From Hippopus hippopus (taxonomy: Eukaryota > Mollusca > Bivalvia > Cardiida > Cardiidae): a stretch of 64,000 nucleotides of DNA. How positions within the stretch are numbered: position 1 is the stretch's first letter; every line of letters begins with the position of its first letter. Shown here piece by piece: positions 33,301 to 44,943 of this stretch. The notes under the pieces were generated by a model, which was given only the letters and a program-made list of their open reading frames with translations, was not told the DNA's origin and searched no databases. A program made the translations under genes and the position numbers. The stretch covers positions 28,208,426 through 28,272,425 of the forward strand of contig OX328106.1 in the NCBI GenBank assembly GCA_946811185.2, read 5' to 3'.

Positions 33301-36300
33301 TGTCAATAAGAAAAAGATGTTGGAAAAAAAATAAATTCTTTTTAGTTTTCTTTATTTTTGATATGCCTAGAATTCCGCAAAATTTACGCGAATGTGCCAT
33401 TGGCATGCTTAATGCTGGTATGACGATGAATGCTGTTGCTATGAATATTGGATGTTCTACTCGTGCTATTCGACACCTTAGGCAACATTTTCAAGCAACA
33501 GGGCGTACGGGAGATCGACCACATAGTGGACGTCCTCGCGTCACGACGCGCGGCCAAGACAGCTATATTCGGAACACCCACCTGCGCAATCACTTCCAAA
33601 CTGCCACAGCCACTGCTGCTAACACCCCTGGTTCACATAACAACCGTATATCTGCCCAAACTGTGCGCAATCGCTCGCGCGAGGGTGGGCTACGTGCACG
33701 TCGTCCATATGTTGGTTGTGTTTTGCCGCGACGTCACCGCGTAAATCGTGTTAATTGGGCACGTACACACCAACGCTGGCTTAGACAACAATGGAATAGC
33801 GTTCTTTTCTCTGACGAGTCCAGGTTTTCCATTCATTGAGGTGATGGCAGGGTTCGAGTATACCGTAGGAGAAATGAACGTTATGCCGACTGTTGCGTAC
33901 TTGAACGAGATCGTTTTGGGGGTGGGGGTTCTGTCTTGGTCTGGGCGGGCATTGCACATGGCTTTCGCACTAATCTCGTCGTTATCGAAGGAAATTTTAA
34001 TGCCCAACCCTACCGAGATGAAATTCTTGCGAGGCACGTTATTCCACTGTTTCAAAATAATGCCAATATCACTCTTTTTCAGCATGATAATGCCACAAGC
34101 CATACAGCTAGGGACAATGTGAATTTCCCTAGGGCGAATAACATTGCATTTATTAATGACTGGCCTGCCAAAAGCCCTGATCTGAATCCCATTGAACACC
34201 TTTGGGATAATTTGGACCAGCGTGTTAGACGTCGCCCTATTCCACCGTCAAACGTCATTCAGCTAAGACAAGCCTTAATTCAGGAATGGAACAACATTCC
34301 ACAAGCCGAAATCAATACACTTATCCGTTCTATGCGCCAATGATGCCAGGCAGTCCTTCATGCTGAAGGTGGTCATACCCGGTATTAATTTGTGATTTTG
34401 GTGAGCGACCCCTTCCGCATTTTAACTACCATTTCACTACTTTTGGATAAACCCTCAGCAATAATTTTTTTCACACAAAGTCGCAATAAAATACTCTTTC
34501 AATGCATATAAATCTAGTTTAATCCTGATTTTCATATTTGTGTATATCTGCACTTAAACACAGGGGAAGTTTCTTTTTTTGGTTCAGTATATATAGAAAC
34601 ACTGTGTATAAATTTGAGTTCAGTACCTGAAAAACTGTAGGAGTATTTCCCTGGACAAATTTGTGTCTACTGACGGATGGACGGACAGACAGCCATGGCG
34701 ATTCCAGTATACCCCCCTCCACTTCGTTGTGGGGGGTATTAAAAATATAGAAAGTATGAGAAACAACCTGAAATGAGCTCCTCTTCCATTTCCCTCATGA
34801 AGCAGTGCACTCTGCTCACCATTATTTCATTTGATGAATTCTATTGGTAACTGCATTGCTCTTTTAATAAGATACTCACTTTACTAGTATTGGAAGAATC
34901 AATTGCAAATTTGTAAAAAGAGGCTGAAGACAAAATTATACATTTATAAAACTGTTTTTCAAAGATTTCTGCTACAAGGTGCAAAAATGGTCAATTATCA
35001 AATTAGTCATTAATTATTTATATTCATCAGTTCAGCAACGGCACCGTGAAGAAACCAAATAATTAGATGGCATTAACATGCACAAATATGGCCATATATG
35101 TATTTAATTCAAAGAAATACTATTGAGAAATCCTTCAAGTGACTTGACTTAGTGAAAAAACATGTCATGACTCAGGAGAAAATCACTCATACATAATGAC
35201 ACAACAATGAGCAAATCTATGTTTGCTGTTTAAAATTTGACCAAAATCCTTCCAGTAAAAATTAGTAATACCATGGAGAAATATTGATCAGTAAAATCAA
35301 CCAATGGGCCATAAAAATCATTCAACCACAAAAAAAAGTATAATATGCACATCTTGAAATATTGAAGTATTGAAATTTCCTATGAAGTTTGATGGAGATC
35401 TGTTCTTCAGTTATGAAGAAATAGCTGGGACAAAGAATGAATTCCATATTCATCAAAGGGCTGTAACTCATCGTAAATAATCAACCATAATCAAATTCTA
35501 ATATGCACTTCTTTGCTTGCTATCGAAATTTCAAATGCAGTTTGATTAAAATCTGTCTAGTATTTATTGTTAAATAGCTCAGAAAAAGGAATCATCAAAA
35601 GACCATAACGTATTTGTAAATCATCAAATAATAACTTTATTATAATATAAACATCTTTGATTTTTAATTAAAGTTCCTATGAAGTTTGATTGAAATCCGT
35701 CCAGTAGTTATTGAGAAATTGCTCTGATAAAAAAATTCAACAAAGGGCCATAAATCAGTGAAAAATCATTAAACCATAACCAATTTAGTATGCACATCTT
35801 TGCATATGAAGTTTGACTTAAATTTGTGCAGCTGTTATGGAGAAATAGCTTGCACAAAAAAATTATAAAAGGGCCATAACTCAGTGATGAATCATTCAAC
35901 CATAACCAAATTATAATATGCACATCTTTGCTTTGTACTGTAACTTTTTATGAAGTTTGATTGAAAACTGTCCAGTACCTATTGAGGTATAGCTTGGACA
36001 AAAAAAAAAACTAAAAAAGGGCTCTAACTCAATGAAAAAACATTAAACCATAACCAAATTATAATTTACACATTTCTGCTTTGTATCGAAACTTTCTATG
36101 GAAACTGATTGAAAACACCCTGTAGTTATTGAGAAATAGCACAGACAAAAAAAAAATCATTGAAGGACCATAACTCCTTGGTAAATAAAAAAGAAATCAT
36201 TAAACCATATCCAAATCATAATATACATATGTCTGCTTTGTATTGAAAATTCCTATGAAGTTTGATTGAAAACTGCCCTGTAGTTATTGAGAAATAGCAC

Positions 36301-39300
36301 AGACAAAAAAAAAATCATTGAAGGACCGTAACTCCTTGGTAAATAAAAAAAAAAATCATTAAACCATATCCAAATTATAATATACATATGTCTGCTTTGT
36401 ATTGAAAATTCCTATGAAGTTTGATTGAAAACTGCCCTGTAGTTATTGAGAAATAGTGTAGACAAAAAAAAAATCATCAAAAGGCTTTAACTCATTGGTA
36501 AATAATTCAACCATAACCAAATTATAATATGCTCATCTTTGCTTTGTATGGAAACTTCCTATAAAGTTGATTGAAATCTGTCTATTAGTTATTGAGAAAT
36601 AGTGTGGACAAAAAAGCTACAGACCAACAGACCGACCGACTGACATAGAAACTCCTATATACCCCCACCAAACAAAGATTGTTGGGGATATAAAAAGAGG
36701 GCCATGATGGCCCTGTATCGCTCCACTAACTAATAAGTAAAATCCCTACATGCCAAACATTACAGTACTTGGCCAATTGGTTTCGAACATGAGACCCCTG
36801 AGACAGGGCTAAAATTGGTAGCCCTAGTTCTTATGGGTAGTAACAAGAAGATTTCTAAAGTTTTCCCTATATAAGCCCATGTAAAACTTCTGACTTCCAG
36901 TGCGGGGTAAAATTTAACCCCAGAGCTACATTTTGGGCACTCTCGGTAGAAGCCCACTAGATAAAGCCACATGCAAAATTTGGTAGCCCAAGGCCTTATG
37001 GCTAAGTACAGGGAGATTTCTAAAGTTTTCTCTATATAAGCCCCTGAGACAGGGCTAAAATTGGTAGCCCTAGTTCTTATGGGTAGTGTGGTGTTGTTTC
37101 AAGAGATAGACAAAGTCAGAGTTAAATCTTCTACATTTTTATTTACCCAGGTTCTAAGACTAAAAGCTACTATTCTTCAAAATCATTTTTTCAGGATCAA
37201 AATTAAAATCAAAAATCAAACTCCTCGTCTTAGCTGTGGGCGCTCGTATTTATAGTTCTGTAACCCGAGCAGGTACAGTGATACCTCCCCAGCCGATCAC
37301 GTGGCTGCCCAGGCTCCAAACCTATTACTTAATCAAGATGACTGATCATGCATTGCTTTGATGTTTACGTTTGACCTGATTGTTTATTCGGATAAGTCTT
37401 GTAGGTCAATGACCTCATGTTTGGAGACCCTTATTGTTTTACATCCGCCCACACCTAAGAAATTTTCCAGTTACGGAAAATTTGAATATTCATAATTGCA
37501 TGCACCTTAAAAATGAAATAATCTATTAAAACACAGAAGATTAATACACAAAGCAAATGAATATTTTCAAATAATACACCGAAATCATCATCATAATTAT
37601 ATCCAAGAATCAGGTATCAAAGTCCATTAAGGCTTTGACAGAACATTTTTTTTTTTTTAATCTTCTCATTGCCTCTTCCTGCGAAGAGATGGTCTTCCGT
37701 CGTCGAGTGTTGCTCTGGCAGCTGCTGTACGTGAAGCTGGCACCTGTCTACATTGTCGAAAATACCAGTTCCTCCGGCATATCCAGGTAGCATTGTTTAT
37801 CCCAATGTCCCTGGCTAATTCAGTTATCACAATTTCAGACTTGTGCGGCATACGCTGCCTTAGAACTATTTCAGTCGTTTTTGAAATGTCATTTACCAAC
37901 TGTCCCCAATTTAATTCCACGATCTTGCTTGTAAGTGGGTGGTTGGTGAGCAATTAAATAAGTTTCACTTCTTCTTTTTTTTTCCACTAATTAAGTCCAA
38001 ATATTTTAATGTACTTCTGTGTAGTAGTCTGGTTAACTCGAGAATGAGTCTGTTGTTTCGTAACACTATTATTTTGGAAGGTGCCTTATCTATAATTATG
38101 TCAATTATGAACATAGCCCAGGTAAGAGTTAGATAAAATTAAGACAGTTTGACCAGGAACGTGCTCCTGCATATAATTACTTGATATACAACGACAGTAA
38201 ACCACTTGCGGTAGGCAATTAGATTTCCTTCTTCTTCTATGTTTGTGGTACTAAGTATTTTAGCACACAATACACTGGTACTGTTATCTTGTGTACCCTT
38301 CGCTGAAACGGTCGGCAGCATGCTTCCACCAGTCTCCCTTGTTTGGAGCTCGACTTCAGTCGGAACCGTTTCTTTTTGCTTTTTCCTCAATACACTACGT
38401 AACCAGTCTGGCAGCCAGGTACTCTTACGTGCACGACCATATTTACAACAATACAAAATGATAATGAAGACGACTACTAGAACAAGGCTTAGGGTAACAT
38501 AAGGCCAAATGGACTATGATAAACCCATATCTGAATCAACAACCTTCGCCATATCGAGTTCTCGGAGCAAGGAGTTAAGCGGTATACTCTTAACTTCACT
38601 GAGTGTTGGCGGAATATGAATTTCGGTATCGTTATAAAACTTCTCCTGATAAGGTTTCCAAACAGTGATTTTCGAGAAGTTAGCATGGGCTAGGAGTAAA
38701 GTGCTTTCTTGAGAGGTATTGGACCTTCCCACGACAAAAGGGGTATTAATGGTGAAATACTCATTTGAGGCAGTACAGCCAGGTGGGACACTGATGATAT
38801 CAAAGGGCGGATTATACGTCAACTCCCGGTTGCTGGCCAGGCAAACAAGAGCAAATGTCAGACGCATTCTGGCTAAGACCAACCAGTGATCTTCAAACAA
38901 GTATCGTGTCATAGGCAAATAGGCTTTCATTACTTCTGCTGTACAGAATAAGGCAATTTCATCAGTTGCTTTCATGAACAGATTTATAACACATAATTTA
39001 CTTATGCCAACAGGATAAACAGCATTGCGTACATTGCAAAATTGAAAGTTACGTTGTCCACACTTATTTATTTGGTCATCTGAGAGTAACAGATAATTTT
39101 TTCGAGCTTTATCAATCAAAAAACCATTAGCCTCTAATCTGTAGGTCGCCAATAAATTAAACTTTTGCGAACTATTAATTGGCACTGGCGGGGGTACAGG
39201 TATAGATATTGCCCTGTAGACCTCATACTGTTGGTCCTTCCTTATCATTGAAATTGATAATACAACGATAATTTTCCCATTCCAAATATAGGCAGTAGCC

Positions 39301-42300
39301 TTGAGATATCTATAGTACAGCCAGAGATCTTTCTTAGGATCACAAATGAGAGAGAGAAATCCAGGTGTGTTTTCCTGTATATCCATTAATAAACTTTGCA
39401 GTCGTAAAGGGTTAATAGTTCTAATTGAAACTTTGCCTGCTGATAACGAGTCCATTTGTGCTTGTAGGTTAAGCAGATAGAGTTTTGCATCCTTTACCAG
39501 CATTTTGATTTCATCTAAAACCAAGCTTAGGCGTGAAATGATTTCAATAAATCGTCTATTTTCGTTTATTTTCTGTTCTAGCTCTTGCTTTATCTTATTA
39601 AATTTTGAATTCATTTCATTGATACTTTTTGTGATGCCTATGACTGAATGACGATTTTCCTTTATAAATATCCTAGATTCATTAAGAATGGAAAGGGTTT
39701 GCTCGACCCCGTGTATGACCTGTTTCTGATTTCGAGAAAGAATTGATATTTGATTCCTTATTTGACTCAGATCTGCATCAGTTACAACTCCGAATAACCA
39801 TGACAACCCTTTGCCAACAAATGGAAGGAGTGATCTCTTCGTACATGCCAGGTTATAATTATGCATTCACATGATTTGTTCAATTTCATTTTCAATACAA
39901 ATTTTCATTTTCTTCATAAATTGAATTTCTTGCTGTAGGCCCTGAAGAGCATTTCCAAAGGCCTCAAATTCTGTTCTATTTCGTTTCGGTAAAACAATAC
40001 TTATGACTGCTTCGGCTTGCTTAATGTCCTCGTTGACTAAAGACATAAAGTGCTCAAAGTCATTAAAGTCTATTACAATGGAAAGTAGCCACTTTGCTCT
40101 AGAAATTGAGACTTCATTAGTTTTATGAAAAACGACATTATCTCTAACAATAAGTGCACTTGATAAGTAAGTACAAACACACACTACCAGAAAGGTCAAT
40201 GTATTTTGCCAAATGGTTATCTGAAAAAAATAATTGTGTAAACAACTATTTACATTTTATCTTAATAGAAGCCTAGTTAAGACATCACAACCCATTACTA
40301 TGTTAATTAGGCACTGATGCAAGACCATGTCAGAGTTTTTTCGTGACCTTTGCTTATATTTTCTACTCGGCCTTGACTTATAGCTATTGATAAGGGACAG
40401 AGACACATTATTGGTCTCCATTTCTTCCATATTTATATATATCTCGTATTTATAGTTCTGTAACCCGAGCAGGTACAGTGATACCTCCCCAGCCGATCAC
40501 GTGGCTTCCCAGGCTCCAAACCTATTACTTAATTAAGATGACTGATCATGCATTGCTCTGATGTTTACGTTTGACCTGATTGTTTATTTGGATAAGTCAT
40601 GTAGGTCAATGACCTCATGTTTGGAGACCCTTATTGTTTTACAGTAGTAACAAGAAGATTTCTAAAGTTTTCCCTATATAAGCCCATGTAAAACTTCTGA
40701 CTCCCAGAGCGGGGTAAAATTTGACCCCAGGGCTACATTTTGGGCACTCTCGGTAGAAGCCCACTAGATAAAGCTACATGCAAAATTTGATAGCCCAAGG
40801 CCTTATGGCTAAGTACAGGGAGATTTCTAAAGTTTTCTCTATATAAGCCCATGTAAAATTTGTGACCCCCCGCAGCAGGGTCAAATTTGACCCCAGGGCT
40901 ACATTTTGGGCACTCTTGGTAGAGGCCCACTAGATAAAGCCACATGCAAAATTTGGTAGCCCTAGGCCTTCTGGCTAGGTACAGGGAGATTTCTAAAGTT
41001 TTCTCCATATAAGCCCATCTAAAACTTGTGACCCCCCGCAGCGGGGTCAAATTTGACCCCAGGGCTATAATTTGGGCACTCTTGGTAGAGGCCCACTAGA
41101 TAAAGCCACATGCAAAATCTGGTAGCCCTAGGCCTTCTGGCTAGGTACAAGAAGATTTCTAAAGTTTTCTCTATATAAGCCCATGTAAAACTTGTGACCC
41201 CCTGGGCATGGTCAAATTTGACCCCAGGGCTATAATTTGGGCACTCTTGGTAGAGGCCTACCAGATAAATCCACATGCAAAATTTGGTAGCCCTAGGTCT
41301 TATGGCTAGGTACAGGAAGATTTCCACAGTTTTCTCCACATACGCCCATGTAAAACTTGTGGCCCCTTGGGAGGGGCCAATTTTGACCCCAGGGCTATAA
41401 TTTGAATAAACTTGATAGAGGTCTACTAGATAAAGCTACATGCCAAATTTGGTAGACCTAAGCCTCATGGTTTCAGACAAGAAGATTTTCAAAGATTTCC
41501 AATATTTTCAAGTTTTGTTGCCATGGCAACCAGAGTTTTTGAAGGAATCAAATTCTTCCAACAAATTCTGAAGAGGACCATGGAAGGATCATTTATGTGA
41601 AGTTTCATCAAAATTGGATGGGGAGTTTCAGAGAAGAAGACATTTAAAAAAAAAGTTAATGCACGCACGCACAGACAGACCGACGCATGACGGACACTGG
41701 GCCATGACATAAGCTCGCTGGCCTTCGGCCGGTGGAGCTAATAAAACCCTTGCCTTCTTGTATAGAAAAACTTGATGATTACTCACTCATTTAGATCTTG
41801 GAAATCTTTCAAAGCTATAGTATTTCTCTCCCATGTATATTTCTCAGAATCAGGTAACTCAAATCTTTCTGCCATCTGAAGAATGGTTTCCCTGACAACA
41901 CCATTAAAACATCTCTGTTTGTTCCTAATCACTGCTGTTTCCACATCAGTTTGTAAATAAATCTGGCAATACCCAGTATTATCTGTAAAATGATCATATA
42001 CCGAGAACTTTTGATGAGGAAGACAACTTTTAAAAACATTTTGCCAAAGGAAGAAATTGCATATAATGAGCAATATCTCATTTTGCCAACATGAGTACAC
42101 ATGTATTCAAATATAAAGCCTTAATTCAGGCTGGTTATCTAGTTTTCAAATCCTCCTACAATTTTATTTCACTCTTCACCACTAGACAAAATTTTAGTGT
42201 GGTCCAATTTGAAAGCATTTGCAGACAACACATCAACTGTTGCACGAATAAAAAGCTTTGTCTGTGAAAGGTCAAAGACATTATGGGAAAAAGAGATCAT

Positions 42301-44908
42301 GCTGTTGAGCAGCATTTTCTCCTTTTTCCACAATGTTTTCAAATACATCCCCTCTCAGGGTCATGTTTTCAATTTGGACAAGTCTACATTTCTGTTATAA
42401 AGTAAAGAGTTAAAAACGATGCTCCTTCTCACAATGTGTTTTCAAGCTGTCTTCCTCAGGGCTGTGAACTCTTTACCAAACGACAAAATTTTAGACTTGT
42501 CCAAATTGAAAGCACTTGCAGACGACAAAATAAAATTAACGCAAAATTTGAAATTTGTTTCCAGCAAGGTAGAAAACATTGTGGGAAAAGGAGAAAATGT
42601 TGGTTACCAGCATTTTCTCCTTTTCCCACAATGTTTTCAAAAGGCTTCTATCTCAGGGTTGTAAAAACCAGGGATTGTTTGGTAAAGGGTTAAAACCAGG
42701 ATTCGTTTGGTAAAGAGTCAAAGATACTGTTTATGTATCATAAACGCAGAACATTTTTAAAGGGGTAGAAAATGCATTCTTTGAATGATATGGTAAATAT
42801 TGTCAGACGTACAATGATTACTTGATACAAACACTCGTACCTTTTGCTAACAATGTTTTCAGAAGGCTTCTTCCCCAAGGTCAACAAACCCCAGATCGTT
42901 TGCCATTAATGTTTTTGGAAAGCCCAGTAAAAATATGTAGGAATGCAGATAGATCAAAGACCATGCTTACATTATGTCCAGTCTGATCTAATTCTGTTCT
43001 GTATGTGGAAATATCCAATGTCATACTCAACATTTCTTCTATTGAATTTAAAACATGAGCATCATATGTGGGTGCCAATGCTTGGCTGCCTTTGCTTGAT
43101 TTTCAGTGAAAAATCAAAGTCGAAAAAGGGGATGAACTGTGTCAAAAATACTTTGATGGTTACCTGGCCTTGTTGTATGGGTTCCCCTTGTGATAGTTAA
43201 CAACTTGTGCAAGTTTGAAGTAAATATATTCAGTAAGAAGAGATATTTTACAAAATGTCAAAGTTTTGCACGACAACAGTGCAACAGACCACCACACCAG
43301 AGCTACAACAACACCCCTATGTTTTCTTCGAAAACAGCTGAGCCAAAATTCTTTCACACTTTGTAGTCCTGAATAAATATAATAAAATGGGACATTCTCA
43401 GTCCCAACTAAATATGCCAAGATTGCAATTTCAAAACTGTAATTACCAAAATATCTCAATAAGAAGTGGACAGTGTAGATTAAAGATCGTACAGTGCATA
43501 CTGTGCAGTTTGATCTTGATCAACACTGTCAGCATAAGCAAATGGGCCTTGCTCTGGCAAAAGGGGGTTAAATGCATCTGCAAAAAGTATCTACCCACGT
43601 CAGCTGGCGCAGTCCAACAGGCTGACCTGGGTCAAAACTTTTTGCCATTGGTCAATTTTCTGCATGTCAAAGGACCAGTCTATCTGAGGATTCAGCATGT
43701 TGTTAAAGAAAAAAAATAGCTTTTACAGATCCATAACCATGTGATGACTTGCTTATTATTATGCATCACAGAGATGATCAAACCTGTTTTCCTAGAGTAT
43801 AGCTCAAATATATCTGGGTTCAGATATGCTAGGGTGAACATTGAACCAAATCTTACATTTCCTTGCAAGCTGGAAGTAGGAGTATCTCATGCTTCTATAG
43901 TACATGTTATCATCTATAACCACACAAACTGGCTTTCCATCTCTGTTACCTATACTGTCCAAACTGTACTTCTGTACCAATTGTCCCCATAATTCACTTG
44001 TAAAAAAACTTGTCTCTGGATTTGATTGTATGGAATTGTCAGAGCTTTTCAACAACTGGGAGATGAGGAGGTCTACACAACTGTGAATATTTTGTCTGTA
44101 CTTTTTCCAGAGGGAGACTCCTTCTGCATCCTGTAGGAAAATCAAGCTATTTACACATGTATGTCTGTAAGATGTTTTCATTCCCTATCTCCGTTCATTG
44201 CCTTTCAGTGGACAAAGTTTTAGACTCGGCCAAGTTGAAAGTATCTTATAATTGATTGATTGATTGATTGATTGATGATTGTATGGTGTTTAATGCCATT
44301 TTCAATATTATTTTAGTCATATCACAGCAGCCAGTGTACCTCTCCATACTTTCCTGGAGTTTCTGTTACCAGTACTTTGCACAATATTTCTTCCAAAGCC
44401 ATTGGCCATTTTCCGACATAACCATCGTTGAAACCATGATCAGTGGTGAGAGAAGAATGAATTCTGTCAAAATGACTATCATCGATCCTTGGAAAGAAAT
44501 TGGCTGAGCTGTGGATACCTTTAGGTAATACAGTGACAGCATAAAGAAGAAGTTTTTCGAAAAATATCAAATTTAACAATAGTAGAAAGACTTTGGGACC
44601 CCCCCCCACTTGCAAGCTACCTGACACTCCTATACTTAACTGGGAATTCACATCTTGGGCTAATTTATCTATTCTATCATACCAAGAATACATCAAAGAA
44701 TCTTCGGTTAGAATTTTACAGAAAATTTGTACATGCATCATCAAAAGGGCATTTTTCCATGTTCTTTTCCAACACCCCTCTTCTATATGAATTTCCTGTT
44801 TTTACAAAAAGGAAGAAGTCCATACAGTGTAACCCCGCTATAACCCTGTCATTGGGAGCCACGAATGACGACAGCGTTATATCTGGGGTTGAAAAATATA
44901 ACGCTGAT

Positions 44909-44943
<35 letters not shown>

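Larger units (their letters stand above)
32915..34741. repeat. Repeat copy carrying the mariner insertion
   Basis: Second copy of the 32635 repeat, interrupted at 33056-34587. Its right part ends with GACGGATGGACGGACAGACA and a strong hairpin ATACCCCCCTCCAC/GTGGGGGGTAT at 34709-34739, the typical terminal module. Confidence 0.75.
37087..40643 (-). mobile_element. LTR retroelement reduced to env, 3.56 kb
   Basis: The element starts TGTGGTG, ends TTTTACA and is flanked by GTAG (37083-37086, 40644-40647). An uninterrupted copy of the target reading GGGTAGTAACAAGAAG exists at 36835-36850. The LTR at 37087-37443 is complete; the one at 40443-40643 lacks the 156 bases that correspond to 37087-37242. 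Reading on the minus strand, the order is truncated 5' LTR, env-like pseudogene, a small open frame, 3' LTR. No gag, protease, reverse transcriptase or integrase remains. The 4-bp duplication and TG...CA ends fit Ty3/gypsy-type, errantivirus-like integration. Confidence 0.88.

Noticed and set aside
38514..39866. 450-codon frame as a novel host gene
   Set aside because: It lies between two matching LTRs with a GTAG target duplication and has the layout of an Env fusion protein, so it is retroelement-derived.
40733..41339. Two minus-strand frames of about 105 codons with an internally repeated ATKFCMW pattern
   Set aside because: The 165-bp satellite unit is divisible by three, so frames stay open across units by chance; no start context or conserved domain.
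43160..43459. 99-codon minus-strand frame in PSTK intron 3
   Set aside because: No splice signals, no domain, and located between exons 3 and 4 that already join in phase.
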